Notes under the pieces: model-generated
The model's database searches: none
What the model was told of the DNA's origin: nothing
The model's input: only the letters and a program-made list of their open reading frames with translations
Program-made: the position numbers and the translations under genes
DNA from: Monosiga brevicollis MX1
Lineage: Eukaryota > Opisthokonta > Choanoflagellata > Craspedida > Salpingoecidae
NCBI RefSeq assembly: GCF_000002865.3
Contig: NW_001865043.1
Span: 122,387-186,386 of the forward strand
Reading direction: 5' to 3'
Length of the DNA: 64,000 nucleotides
In this document: in pieces, positions 34,992 to 48,090 of the stretch
Numbering within the stretch: position 1 is the first letter of the stretch
Layout of the letters: the number at the start of each line of letters is the position of its first letter

Positions 34992-37073
34992 TGGTCACTG
35001 CATATCCCTTTGTTGTGTGACGCCTGATCAAACGCAACAGGGTCTAGGATTAGAAGGCTGTACCCAAGCGGCAATCGAGGCTTTGAGTCAAGCCAAGGCC
35101 TGCCCCCACCCCCAAAAAAAAACAAAATAGAATTCATGTCTCGTTCATCCTCAACCAGGCAAGGGCTCCAGTGGAACAACACCAAACCAATTCATTTCTC
35201 TCTCTCTCTCTCTCTCTCTGTGACCATTTTCCAGTTTTGACGAGTGCAAGCCATGTGAGACGTCACTGGCAGCGGGTGCCTACCCCTCCCCAGTCCTCCT
35301 CAGCTTGAGGACTGGGAAGCGGTTTGCACCTGGACTTGAAACCTTTCTTCTTTATCGATCAACACGGCGCCGCTTCCAATGGGAAGAGTGAAAGCAATCC
35401 TGGCTGGCCACACATGACGAGGTATGTGGTTGTTGCTTTTGCCTGTTTTTTGATTTCAAGTGATGGCCCTCTCGACTCCCGCGCCTGGCGTGGGCCGTTG
35501 TCCGCTCGAGGATCTGCACAGCTGCGATAGAGCCAATGAGCATCAAAACGACCCTATATGGAGTTGAGCAGGGCCTCACTTGTTGTCGAGACAAAACCTT
35601 TCCTGTTTGGAACCGAGTTCCAGCCGGCGTGGGTTTCTTCTCGCTCGTGGCTTTCTCACAAATACCCTTGACACCTCCTTTTAGTGACCTGCACACATCT
35701 CTACTCTGAACCTCGCCACGTTGGGCACCAAGTGACCGACGTGCCCAATGACATGTCGCTTCTGAAACACACGTTTGGTAAGCTGCGTCACTCAATCTTT
35801 CTTATTCGTTTTTTGCCACGCCTGGCAGTGGGGTTTTGGGCACGTCCATGATGGATCAATCAGAACCACTATCCCCAGTCACGATCTTGTGTCGTGACGT
35901 TGACGAGCAAGCCTTTTCTGAGACTTGCCCACAGCCCCACTCTTGCCACATGTGCCTTTGATCGACGCAGCCTTGTTGCTCCTCAGCCCCTCACACTGCT
36001 GTATTTTCTTTTGCCTGCTGCTCTTGTAGGTGCGTTCTGTCAACTTGACATCATGGGCAAGCTTTGACAAAACGCCATCTGGCATTCACGTGGCCAAGAG
36101 CGATTATTAGCCTGATTCATTTCTTATTTTTTGCGGGTTTATTTTTTTCGGGTCAGCCTGGTCGTGTTGTACAAATTGACATCAACTGGTTGTCTCCTCT
36201 GATCCGGGCCTCAAGACAGGCAATCATGCACTGCAACCCGACCTGTGGTCTCCTTGGCCAGGCATCAAGAAATTGAGCCCCCGCCTGCTGATGCCGAGGG
36301 TTTGATGTCTGTCTACTCTTGCCATGGCTGTCTCCTGCGCTAGACAAGCCAGGTGTTGTGACCATGCAGCTGACCGACCCACCATCAAGGGGTACATGTT
36401 AAACAGGATGAGAGGAAAGGGTCTAGAGACACGGCGATTCTTGCCCGGGTCTGTGCTGGTCTACGTCTTGGCATATCCAGGACTCGCGCCCGTCCATTAA
36501 AAAATATGATAATATTCTTCGCCATCTGGGCGGAGGGGTTTGATTATTTACATGTTAGACCATATTATGCAGTGCGCTCGTGTGTGCTTCCGTCCATCAC
36601 ATACGCCAAGAGCACAGGAGACACGCCATCAGCATATTATGTTTTGTCGAGCACAGCAGTCAAGGTGGAAGCACAGCTGCACTTGTGCACACCGTTGGCC
36701 TTGGGCGCCCACCCTCTCGTGGTCTGCTTGAGCAACGATGACGTTCACCCGTGTCGGAGCTGGTCACGTGCGAGGAAACAATGTTTGGCACGAGCAGTAA
36801 ACAGTGGGCCCAGAAAAAACCGTTTCGAGCCGTTTGGCGGTGCGCGCCGAAATGGTTCTTTTTTTAGATGATGGTGTTTGGCGGCTTGATGCCATTCTTC
36901 TTTGAGGGTGCGGGTGGTGCATTTTTTTTCTTACTTTTTTGCTGCTTCTTCTTCTTCCTTCTTCTTCTTCTTCTCTTGCTTGACCGTTTTTTTTTTCTTT
37001 CTGCTTCTCTTTGCTGATCACTTGGCTACCTCCCCGCCTCGCGTCTGGTGTCTTGAACGCAAGACCCGCAAGC
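34992..37073. other. Intergenic region without a supported gene
   Basis: Contains a short CT run (35194-35219), T-rich patches and a poly-T/CTT tract (36925-37010) just before the next start codon. Open frames are short and unlike proteins. No RNA gene was recognised. Confidence 0.55.
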
Positions 37074-39528
37074 ATGGCTCTCGATTCGGCCTTTGCTGAT
37101 TTGGCGGAGCGCCTCAAAGGAATAAATCTGGATTCCGAAGCGACCGCGTTGATGCTGAATAGCTTTCTCAAGGAGCGACAAGCAGAGCGGGAGCGGGAGG
37201 AGCGACGAGCAGAGCGGGAGCGGGAGCGGGAGGAGCGAAACGCAGTGGTTGGTTGATCAGGTTTTCCCGCCGCCCCTCGTGTCCACAAACGGCTGTCTAA
37301 CAACGCAAATGTCTGGAACGAAGGACTCACAGCGTACCCTCACTTTGTTTATGGCTTGTCAGCTCGAGTGCCTCGTGCAAGATTTTGCGCCTCCTCAAGG
37401 CTATAACCTCGTGAAGCATCTAGCAAGCATGTCGGTCGACGACGTTTCCTTTTTGTACACTCTCTGCAAGAAAAACCGTCTTACTTGCGACCAGCTTGAA
37501 AACTATGTGCACATTCCTGGTAAAGCATCGCTCGCTGGCTTGGCGCGGGACAGGCGACGGCTGTTTCCCGCCTGCCCTGTGCGCATGGACGTGCTCAAGC
37601 TTACTTGTGGTGCCTTGGGACCGTCAATAATTCTTAGAACACAAGTGGACCCCGAAGGGAGCCTCGTTGCCCACGAACGTGGAGGCCAAAGTGCCCAAGC
37701 TGCCACCCTCAGGAACCCGGAATATCAGCGACATCAACGACAACGTCAGAGAAAAATTCCATTTTGGCATTGTGCAACTCCCTCCGAGCTGTCATTACCT
37801 GGCTCTTGAGATTGTCCAGCGAGCTCAAGAGCTTTTGTCTGCCAATCTGCCTCAAGAAGGCATTCATACGAATTTGCTCTGCGCGTACACAAACGCATGC
37901 CTGACTAACGAAGTGAAGAGCCATGAGCCACACTTCTCGTCACTGATTACGCTGGCTTTGCAGGACCACTTCATTGCCCCTGCCCTTGCTGCGACTTCGG
38001 CCCAGGTTGCTGTCTCCTGCCCATCTGAGACGGAGCCGTTGGCTGACACAACCGCATCCACCCTCGCCACCAAGCAGGCGTCAGTGAGAAACCCCATTTA
38101 CTTGGTACACCAGGCATCTCTTGGCTCAGCCAACATGCACGCTGACTGGGTGGGGTTTGACGTCCTGCTGCGACCCGTCATCGTGGGCGAGTGCAAAATG
38201 AGCGCCCAGCACTTTGACGAATTTGGTGGCCAAGTGGCCAACGAGGTTGTGCGCCTTGGCCTCTTGGGACCGAAATACCAAATGCGAAAGGACAGGCAGC
38301 ACCCACTTCACCCCTTCATCAACATTAATGTGTGTGGTGACATTGTGACCGCTTATCTGGTCCTGCACTTGACCAGCAGTAACATGGTTGCCATGATTCA
38401 AAAGATGAAGGGCCTTGAGAAGGAATACTACCTGGCTTTTCTCCGACTTGGATCCGCCCAAATCTCCGAAAACCGCGCCGACCATCAGGCTGTCTGGGCG
38501 CTTTTGACCGCTTGCAGAGAGTTTGTGACGGGTCGCCAGCATCAGATTATCGAAAGCGGTCATCGATTTCCGCTTTCTCCGAGCCCTTTCCCTGCCCGGC
38601 TCGGGGCATGGCCGGATGGACCTGCAAGGAAACGTACGGGCCCAATGTGCAGCAGTACGTGCATGACAGTGCGGGCTCGTGGGTCATCAAGCACTACGAC
38701 TATTGGGGCCGCCAAGCCGAGTCTTTGGGTACAACAATGTACCAGATTGGCGATGACACTGCCCGCCTCCCACCATCACGCGATCTGCTCCGTGCGCTTG
38801 CCGAGTTGCCAGAGACGGGCAAGTTTTACCAGGCGTGGGTGTTGGAGGACCTTGCGACGAGCTTGGTGCTTCTCCGGTACCCACGAGTACAGACGGCCCC
38901 GTGCGGCCTTCAGGTGCCGATGCAGCTGATCGATGTCATGAAGCAGATGCAAGTGTTGCACAAACTTGACTTGGTGCACGGCGACATTTTGCAGCGCAAC
39001 ATTCTCTTTTGCAACAGCTGGCAGCCGGAGGATTGGATGTTTCAGCCGCCCAGCTGGGAAAAGAAGGAGAAAGAGGAGGAGGAGGAGGAGGAGGAGAGCC
39101 AGCACAGCCCCGAGGCTCAGTCCGGCAATGTGACGCCATGTCAAAGCCGTCAGCCCTCGCACGACGAGCTTTCACTGAAAGACCTCGTCGTGGAAGCGGT
39201 CGCAGAGGAAGAGACTGTGCAAACGCAGCAAAGGCCGAAGCCGATGGCTTTCCTGATTGATTTCGACCTGGGTGGGCCCTGTGATGAAGCAACGTATGGA
39301 CCTGGTTACAACTACCAAGGCGGCCTTGAAAAGTACCGCCACGCCAATGCCAGGCCCGGCGAGCGTTTACAAAAGGAGCACGACACCTATTCTTTGGCAC
39401 GTGTGGCCGAAGATTTGCTCGAGGACAACGACGCCCGTAAACGGCTGGTCAGGGCGTTGGAGGCGGTCAAGTTGGACGAGGCGATTAAGTTGTGCAGAGC
39501 CTGCACTGGGCGTTCGGGGCGTGGCTGA
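37074..39528 (+). CDS. PD-(D/E)XK nuclease-like plus atypical kinase protein (Crinkler-type domain pair)
   Basis: Probable exons: 37074-37247, 37333-37519, 37638-38524 and 38629-39528 (TGA), phases consistent. They give about 715 aa. An acceptor at 38583 is an alternative for the last intron. The N-terminus is a charged helix (FLKERQAEREREERRAERE). The middle has a restriction-endonuclease-like core, ADWVGFDVLLRPVIVGECKM, with the D...E-x-K pattern. The C-terminal third is a divergent kinase: WVIKHYDY lysine, catalytic loop VHGDILQRNILF, and LIDFDLGG replacing DFG. A Glu-rich insert (39059-39110) sits between them. REase plus HGD/DFD kinase is a combination described for Crinkler-RHS-type eukaryotic proteins, which derive from transposon-associated enzymes. 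The gene looks whole. Its substrate is unknown. It lies in a gene-poor pocket flanked by intergenic DNA. Confidence 0.68.
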
Positions 39529-40599
39529 GGCAGTAGCTGGATCGTAACGGACATTTGGCCCAGCCATGCAGTTATGCACATTTTACAAGTCTAGCGAAGG
39601 ACATGCAGCAAATTGGGGCTCGCCTGGGATCGTAAGTTTTGGGGTTGTTGGGCTATATTCTTTATGCAGTATCGTGGTATCTGCGGGAAGGAGCCCATGT
39701 GGCATCACTTTATTGCTTGGTCGATCGGAGCAATACAATCAAGACATGACGACGGCGGGGTATGGCATCGTCGCCGTGCTGTAAAGGCAAATGAAGAATG
39801 GAAGATTGAATTGGGCGGGGCAAGACTCGCCGGCCACCCATCTCTAAACGTGAAGTCTTATCCGAATAAGCAATCTAAACGAGGTGTAATAGCGGTTTTT
39901 TTAACAAACCAGAGCAGAAGCAGGAAGGAGAGGGGCTGAAAATCGAAGCCGGGCCTTTATTATTATGACACACATGAATGAAGCCAGGGTGCTGAATGGC
40001 AAAGTGGCGTCAGGTTCAGTAGTCCATCACGCTTGCGCCGCTCTGGCATTCCCGCTGGCTCTTGTCCTTTCCCAGAACCAGCTTGATTCAGCTCGAGCAA
40101 ACGCCACGTAGCTATTCAATCATGTCAAGTGTGTCGGGGCTCGGGCTCGGGCTGTGTTTTCATGTGGTGCGGGTGCCCTGCTCAACCCAAGAAAGAATCG
40201 TATGGTCGTGCAATGGTTTGAATACTCCGGATGCCCTGGCAATTGAGACTCAAGCGCATCAGCTCTGGCTCTGGTCGAAATGTGTGTTGGGGAGGCTGCC
40301 AGACGGCTCAATATGGCATTAACCACAAACACCCTCTGACACCAGAAGCCTTTACTCATTTTGTTGAATTATTCATCGAGAAGAGACTGTGCCGTCAACA
40401 CCAGAGTGTGGAGATGGAGAGATGTGTCGTCACACACACACACGCACACAACACTAAACCACAAAACATGCGATAAAGAAAAAAGGAAGTCAAACTTAAG
40501 CCCATGCTCTCAAACTGACCCTCCTCCTCTCTTCTTCCATAGGTACTACTACCAAACGTTGGTGCTTGTTTTGTTTTGTTGCTTGCTTTTTGTCTCTCT
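39529..40599. other. Intergenic region without a supported gene
   Basis: Short unpatterned open frames only, plus a small CA run at 40431-40450. This is probably the 3' flank of the nuclease-kinase gene and far 5' flank of the formin. Confidence 0.5.
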
Positions 40600-40792
40600 C
40601 TTCTCTCTTCTCTCTTCTCTCTCTCTTCTTTCTTCTCTCTTCTCTCTTCTCTCTTCTCTCTCTTCTCTCTTCTTTCTTCTCTCTTCTCTCTTCTCTCTTC
40701 TTTCTTCTCTCTTCTTCTCTCTTCTCTCTTCTCTCTTCTCTCTTCTCTCTTCTCTCTTCTCTCTTCTCTCTTCTCTCTCTCTTCTCACACAC
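40600..40792. repeat. TTCTC/CTTCT microsatellite upstream of the formin gene
   Basis: About 190 bp of ttctctc units followed by one undetermined base at 40798. Long LSLLSS frames here are repeat products. Confidence 0.95.
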
Positions 40793-41489
40793 ATCANCCA
40801 GATTGAATCGCTCGTGCGCGGCGCGAGGGGGGGTCCCGACGACGACGACGACGACGAATGGGCCTGGGCCGTTCGAGAGTGCGCATCAGCGGGCCCTTTG
40901 GACGTCTTGATCAGCTCTCCTGCGCGTGTTGGCGATCGGAATAGGCCCTGGTGTTGGCTGAAGGGACCTGTTGCAGGTGTGTGTCGCTCGCAAGGTGATC
41001 TGGATTTGGATCGATGACACAACACTCGTTCGTGCCGTGTTGCAGGCGCGAGCAGAGAAGAAGACAAACCCGCGCCCACTGGATGGAGACACAACCTGCG
41101 AGCCATCTTTGATCAAACCCTGGCTCATCTGTCCGCGCTTCCTTATGCTTGCCCGTTGATGGCCACGCCACTGATGGCGTGCTCAGGTTCACATCCCGTG
41201 CTTCTCTTCGAGTCACCACCACCGGCATCATGGTACGACAACATAATCTCAACCGCTAGCCCCTGGCCGCCCTCTTGTTGCTCACATGCTCGCCATCGCG
41301 ATCATCCAATGAATGATAGGGTCGGAAGGACAAGGACAAGCTGCGCGGGACCTCGCAGCGCGACATCACCATGCTCGGCGCCACCGTATGTTTGCCTTGA
41401 CACTGCCGGCCAAGTTGCACTTTTTTCCATCCACAGTACAACCTTGGTCACCTCAACCCTCTTTCCCTGATCAACCCTTTCACTCGCCA

Positions 41490-44400
41490 CAGGAGCGGGC
41501 TGCACCAGTCAAGCAAAGCAATGCGCCCCTGACTGCCGACGAAATCAAGCAGTTGGATGTCTTTCTGGTGAGGCATCGCCTCCCCTTTTCGCGCCGCTCG
41601 CTCGAGGACCTTTCTCTCATCTAGCCTCTTCCCCATGAATGATTGGGCCTCGTTCGTAGCAAGAGCGGCGCCTCGCCCAATCCTACGCCGAGTACCAAGC
41701 CAAGATCAACTGGGAACCGTCAAAATATCGCGATATGCTTGCCATGTCCTCGACCTCCAAGCAGAGCCAGAGCACCGCCCAGAGCTTGGCCGACTCAATC
41801 CCCAATCTGTTGGGTGAAAATGACTACACCGTTCTTGCCAAAAGAGTCAGCGATATTCGCGTTGAACTTGGCGGCTGTGACATGACGTATGTCCACGCCT
41901 CGCCCCCTGTCCAGCAAACATACGCCCTTGCCCGTCGGCACAACTAGAGAGGCCATCCTCATTCCTCCGCTCGGCTTCCATGACCTGCAGCTATATGAAG
42001 GAGTTTGTCGGTGCCGGTGCCCTGGACAGCCTGGTGCCTCTTCTCGACCGCGTCACGGAATAGTGAGTGTTGATGCTGATCTTGTTGACTAGGCTCGCTA
42101 CCCCTGCAACTTCTCCGCAGCCGCCTCACCGAGTCCGGTGCCGCCATCGCTTTGCCCCTGCTATGGTAGCGCCGAGTCCACCGGCCGATTTGTGCAGGCA
42201 CAACGAGAGATGATGTTTGCAATCTACCACATTCTCGATACGGGCGTACGATCAACGCATGCGCACCGCCCCCATGTCACTCGAATGCGCATGGGGAACC
42301 ATTCGGCTGATCTCAATATTGGCGCGCACCCACCCACCCATCTGCTTTCATCTTGCACAGCCGGGTCTAGTCAAAGCCCTTGAAAATCAGCAACTGGTGG
42401 ACGCCATTGTGCGCTCTTTGTCCACGCATGACTACCGCGTATGTACATTTGCTCGCTCGACCAGTCACAATGCAGTCACGCTCAAAAGTAGCCATGGCTG
42501 GCGCGTACCTAGCTCTCTCACCACCAGAACACCATTGCCTCGGGACCGTGACAATGAACTCCACGCCTCTGCAGACGCTGGAGCTCATCTTTCAATGCTT
42601 GGTCGGCTTTGTGCGCTCTGAATCGCGCGATGGCACCAGCAACGGTCTCCATCGTGTCCTCAGCGCTTTTCAGTACGGATCCCTTCACCCAATGCCCATG
42701 CACCAATCCTGTGTGCTCATGTTCTGCTACCCATGTCTCACATCGTGTGGCCTGGCTTTAGTGATCTGACCGTGACTCGTGGTGGCGGCCATCGGTTCAA
42801 GCCCGTCGTGCGGGTCCTTTTCGGAGCCGTGGAGCACCTCAATGTCGTGGTGCGTGTGGCCGCTACCGTGTTTTGCCTCCACTCGACTTGGCCTTGTGCC
42901 TGGCTGTCGATCTATTTCTCGGCCTGTCTTGGACCAACTCACGTGAAGCACGGGCATCGCAACCACGCGCTGATGCACTGCCTTGTCGTAGGTATCTGCG
43001 CTGTACTTTTGTAACGAGCTGCTGGTGCAGGCACCCGATCTCGAGATGCGCATGCATCTCCGCGCTGAGCTTGTGGCTTGTGGCTTTCACGAAGCCATCG
43101 AGCTGGTGTCGGATCATTTCGAAAGCCAGCTGGTCGAGCTCCGAAACATGGTGCCCGATCTCGAGGGTGCTGATGACACCCTCAACATGACCGCCACGAG
43201 CTCAGCCGTGCATGCCATTGAAACCAAGACGACCAAGCAGTATCGTCTCTTGGACTACATTATCGTACGACTTTGGAACGACGAGTATGGCGATGCTGAG
43301 GAGCTTGCCCAACGCTTCAACGTTGTCCAAATGGACTTTGCCACCCTCGATGACGTTTACGATATCCTTGTTGCCACACTTGAGGTGCGTCCCGTGTGCC
43401 ACAAATAGGCTATTTTCGCCTGTGCACACGCTTGCTTCGGTTGCACCGACCATCCCCGCCACGCCTTGCTTGCGTGTCCATGCTCAGCTCTGCCTTGAAT
43501 TCGTCACTAGGGATCGCCGGCAGAGCCATATCTGTTGTCCATCATGCAGCATTTGCTGTTGGTCCCTGATAACCACAACCTCATGTCCGTGTGGGCGCTT
43601 GGGCAATCCGTCACTGCCGTCCACCCACCCGTTGCGTGACAATTTCTCTCACCCTTGCTGTTTTTTTTTATTTGCTTCTTATTTTCTTTTTTTTTTTTTT
43701 CTTTTTTCTTTTTTCTTTTTTTTTTTTTTTTATGCCGACTCGTTAGGCTATATTATATGCAGTTGATTGAAGAAATTGTGGCGCAGGTGGTCTTAACCCG
43801 CGCTGAAGGCAATCCCGATTTTCGTGGCCGTTTTGAGCTTGATACGGAGCCCCTGCTTTCTGCCCTTGAGGACGCGTAAGCTCGATTTTGCTCGCACCTC
43901 ATGTGTGGTCAGTGCCATCGTTTCATCTCACAGCGAACTGGGGCACTACTGGTGTGTGTATGGAATAGACACAACAACCAGATTCTGCAAGAGCACGTGC
44001 AGACACTTCAGGAACAGCTGGCTAGCGAGAAGAAGCGAGCCCAGGCTGCTTTGCAGGCCGAGCAGGATCAGTTTGCCTCGGCGCAGACCAAGTTTGACAA
44101 GACACAGAAAGAACTCGGTCAACAGATTGAGACGCTGAAAGGCGAGGTAACTCGCCTCAAGGCTGAACTGGCCAAAGCCCCAGCAGCTGGTGCCGTCCCG
44201 GCGGCACCAGGCAGTGCACCAGCACCACCCTCTGGTGCTCCTGCGCCACCTCCACCCCCGCCTCCTCCAGGCGGTGCTGCGGCTCCTCCCCCGCCTCCGC
44301 CCCCACCGGGTCCAGGTGGCGCACCTCCCCCTCCCCCTCCCCCACCAGGCATTCCGGGTGCACCACCGCCACCACCGGGCATCCCCGGTGCCCCGCCACC

Positions 44401-46963
44401 ACCTCCTGGTGCGCCAGGCGCTCCGCCCCCACCTCCAGGCATGGCCATGCCAGGCATGGCCATGGCTCGGCCCCAAAAATACAAACCCAAGACAAAGACG
44501 CGACGAGCCAACTGGAGCAAGATCTCGCCATTTCAAGCCAAGGACACCTTCTGGGCCAGCGATCGTGACGACGTGGATAAACAGCTGCCCTTTGATCGTT
44601 TGGAAGAACTTTTTGCCGTCAACAATCGCCGCGGTGCCGGCAAACCCGAGAAGAGTGAGTGGCTCAGACTGGAGCTTGCTCTGTCGCTTATTGAGAGTTT
44701 GTGCGCATATCCGGCTTCTCAAATCGTTTGACTCACCCTTGATGGGTGTGTGGCGCTTTCAACCTGCTCTCCTGTGTTTTCGTGTGTGGCGTAGCGGTGA
44801 CGGCTGAGCCGAAAGTTCAGATCATGTCGTGTCTGGACGCCAAAAAGGCGCAGAGCGTATCCATTACCATGGCGTCGGCCCGGTTGAACGCCGATCAGTT
44901 GCGTGACGCCCTCTTGGTGCTGGACACAGACATTCTCTCTGAAACGACGGCCAGCACCCTCAATGCAGCTATGCCCGACAACAATGAGGTTAGCTACCAC
45001 TTTTGGCTGCGTGGGAAACTCTTTTCCGGTCCCGACCTGTGACAGCTATGTTTGTTTGATTGCAACGATTGCTCTTGTGTTTTCTGTCTATAGCTTGAGG
45101 CTTTGAAGGCAGCGGCAGACAATGATTCGAGCAAGATTCACCCTGCCGATCAATACTGGATCCGAGTCATGGATCTGCCACAACTACAGAGCCGTTTCCG
45201 GCTTGTTATGTTGCTTCATAGCTTCAAGGACCAGGTGGAGGAGATTCGCGAGCCCGCCCAACGCCTGTTGCGAGGCTCCAAGTTGCTGCGACACAACCAA
45301 AGCTTCCAGCATCTGCTGGACGTGGTGCTGGCCTTTGGCAATTACATGAATGCCAGCAACAACGCTCCCTGGGCGGATGGCTTTCAGTTGACCTTTTTGA
45401 CCAAGCTCAGCGATTGCAAATCCAGCGACAACAAGCTTACGCTACTGGATTTCTTGGCCGAACTTGTCGAGGACGAGAAAGTCCCACAACTGGCAACGCT
45501 GAGCGACCAGCTGCGGTCGGCCATGGTAGACTCGCGAGGTGCGTCGAATTGGTCTGGGTGTTCCTTTGCTGAGCGCCAGCGCTTAAATTGGGCTCAGTAC
45601 AAGCAGTACCACGGCTGTGGCGTCTGTTGCTTGTCTCACTTGTATGGCTTTGGTACGATTGCAGTGGCCCCAACGGTCCTCCAGCAGGAATGCCGCAAGC
45701 TGTCGCAGAGCTTGTCAGAAATTGACACGGCCATTACCAAATATAAGGTGCAGTCTGCCTTGGTGTTGCCGTGTCGTTGCGCTTGGTTGTTTGCAGCGCT
45801 TGCCCTGGCCCGTGCAGCTTTCATCACGACTCGTCGTGTTGGTGTAGAAGAGCAAGGAACAACCGGAGAACGATAGATTTGCCACCACGGCCACGCAGTT
45901 CTTGGATGAGCAGGCTCCTTTGATCAAGGAGGTGGAACAACTTTTGTTGGATGCCACCAACGCTTTTGCCGATGTGGCCGAGTACTTCCCCTCTGGCATC
46001 TCGCCCGCCGAACCAGATCCGTATTTTGAAATCATCGAGCGCTTTCTTGACCAATTTGAGGTCTGTGACACATCTTATGATTATATTCAGCACTGCGCGC
46101 CATGCCGCTTGTTAATGAACACTGTGATGGTTTTGTTTAGGAAGCGCGCAAGCAAGTGGTGAAGCGACGCAAGGCGGCTGAGAAAGCCAAGGAGCAAGAG
46201 GCTCAGGCGGTGCGTTTTCGTTGCCGTTGGCCGATAGTCGCGTACCAGTGCCCTGCCCACTCGTGCCATGCGGCGAGCTTTGATTGACATTGTGTTTTGT
46301 TGTTGCTTTTTTCAGCGCGAGAAGGAGCGTCAGCGCAAGGAACAGGAGATGGCGGCCAAGAAGAAGAATGATATGCGACGCAAGACCATTCTCGAGGGCA
46401 ACGAAGGCCGTGGTTTGCTCAACTTGGACGACAATTTTACCACTTCCAACATGACGTAGGTGACGCGCCGCGAGACCGCATCATCTCGCAAAGCCGTCTT
46501 TCAAGGCCACGCTCACGGCTGACGTATGGCTCTGTAGGCGTATTCGCCGCAAAAAGCGCGAGGCTGTCAAGTCCACATCCAGCGAAACGTCTGGCGGTGG
46601 GTACTTGCTGGCATGAGAGCCACCTGCGAGCCACGCTTGCAGAACTCACGACCGTCTTTTTGTTGGTTGCTGTTGCTGTGCTCAGGTGGATCGGTGCGCC
46701 GGCGCCATCGAGCGCGCGATCGACCTGTCGCTGGCGCGTTTGAGGATAACATGCTGTTGCTGTCGCCCGAACAACGCGCATCCAGTGCCAGCAAGACTCC
46801 ACCCACGCCTGTGGCAGCCGTGACCCCCGCATCTCCAAGCATGGGCACACCCAAGTCACCGCCCGCCATGCAGCAAGTCATTGCTGAGTTTTCACGGTCG
46901 CCCAGATCGCTCCGATCGTCGACGAATGAGGCCCCCCGATCGCCTTCGCTCACCGACTGCTAA
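41490..46963 (+). CDS. Diaphanous-type formin (FH3-coiled coil-FH1-FH2); 5' end unresolved
   Basis: The 5' limit is set at the first exon I trust (about 41490-41570, LTADEIKQLDVFL). Weaker exon candidates reach back to about 40.85 kb. The FH3/armadillo region spans about 41670-43880 (DIRVELGGCDMT, MKEFVGAGALDSLVPLLDRV, EMMFAIYHILDTG, LLSIMQHLLLVPDNHN, MQLIEEIVAQVVL). A coiled coil is at 43980-44170 (LQEQLASEKKRAQAALQAE). FH1 is a run of Pro-Gly blocks at 44215-44450. FH2 follows (RRANWSKISPF, LDAKKAQSVSI, LAFGNYMNASNNAPW, LTLLDFLAELVED). A Glu/Arg/Lys tail contains RIRRKKREAVKS, a plausible but divergent DAD. The stop is TAA 46961-46963. Diaphanous formins nucleate and elongate unbranched actin under Rho control. 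A poly-T run (43655-43731) lies in an intron. Confidence 0.88.
43655..43731. repeat. Poly-T tract in a formin intron
   Basis: About 75 bp of T with scattered C and A lies immediately before the acceptor of the exon encoding YMQLIEEIVAQ, so it acts as an unusually long polypyrimidine tract. Confidence 0.8.
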
Positions 46964-47376
46964 GATGCCGAGCAACACCAGTTTGCTGCCTCTTTGATGC
47001 TGCGCTCCACCCAAGAGGTGGCGGCGCAAAGCGGCTTGGCATGTGAATACAAACCCGCTTGCGCTGCTGTTAAAATGCTGTGTGTCTGTATGAGTGTAAC
47101 ACCATGTCTGTGCTTTTGGGATGTGACCCTGGTCTACCACTGCCTGGCCACCAGAGCTTCAATTGACACATGACCACCTCTTCTCTCTCTGTCTAACTCT
47201 TTGTACTTTTGTGGGCCAAATTGTCAGCGATTTGTGGGTGTGGGTGTGCAAAGCTGGATCAAAAAGTTGAGCTCTTTGACTTGATTTCCTTTCGCACACA
47301 CACACTGGCGTGGTGCTCTCGTGGTGGGCGGTGGATGCGTGAGACGCGGGAGCTAGAGGCTACCTGAGCCAGCAGC

Positions 47377-48090
47377 ATGCCGGCACATTATCTGGCAGTT
47401 GCCTTTCAGGGCTCGATCCTGGCCGAGTTTACTGAATCTCAGGGCAACTTTGTGACCATTGTGACAACCTTTATTGCCAATCTGGGCGCGCAGCCGGGCA
47501 AGCGGGTGTACCGCAGCGATGAGGGTGCGGTGCGACATCTCTACTGCGTGCTGGAGCAGGATCAGGTGCAGTTTGTGTGTTTCGCAGAGGCGGGTACGCC
47601 GCATGCTGCCATCTTTGACGGGTTGGAGCGTGTAGCGGCCCGTTTTGCAGCTACCTTTGCCAACCAGCGAACTCGCCCCGCCTACTCGCTGAACAACGAG
47701 CTGGAGCCGCTCCTGCGCCGTGAGCTGGGACACATTAACGCTGCACGGTCCGATACAGACGCATTACAGTCTACCCGTGCTCAGGTTGACGAAGTGCGTG
47801 GCATTTTGGTTCAAAACATTGATAAGGTTTTGCAGCGCGGTGAGGCCCTGGATGCCCTCGTCGACAAGGCCGAGGAGCTGGAGTTTAACGCAGATCGCTT
47901 CCGCCACAACGCCACCCGTTTGAAGCGTCAGATGTGGTGGAAGAACATCAAGTGGCAAATCGTTCTCTTTCTCGTCTTTGTGGTAGTGATCATCGCCATC
48001 CTGGGCATTGCTGGTGTCTTCAAGAAGAAAAAACACTCCGGCTCGAAGGATACCACCACCACCACCACCACCACAACCAGCGCGCCTTAG
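47377..48090 (+). CDS. VAMP7-like longin R-SNARE (intronless)
   Basis: A single exon of 237 aa from ATG 47377 to TAG. Residues 1-120 form a longin domain (HYLAVAFQGSILAEF, FVCFAEAGTPHAAIFD). Residues about 130-190 are an R-SNARE motif with the central arginine in VLQRGEALDALVDKAEEL. A basic membrane-proximal stretch (RLKRQMWWKNIKW) precedes the tail-anchor helix IVLFLVFVVVIIAILGIAG, then a short KKKK and Thr-rich luminal tail. Longin plus R-SNARE plus tail anchor is the VAMP7/VAMP71 arrangement, which acts in late endosome, lysosome and plasma-membrane fusion. Ykt6 is excluded by the membrane helix. Sec22 is less likely because of the VAMP-like SNARE motif. The Thr tract comes from an ACC repeat (48051-48076). 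It is unusual here in lacking introns. Confidence 0.9.
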   Translation: MPAHYLAVAFQGSILAEFTESQGNFVTIVTTFIANLGAQPGKRVYRSDEGAVRHLYCVLEQDQVQFVCFAEAGTPHAAIFDGLERVAARFAATFANQRTRPAYSLNNELEPLLRRELGHINAARSDTDALQSTRAQVDEVRGILVQNIDKVLQRGEALDALVDKAEELEFNADRFRHNATRLKRQMWWKNIKWQIVLFLVFVVVIIAILGIAGVFKKKKHSGSKDTTTTTTTTTSAP

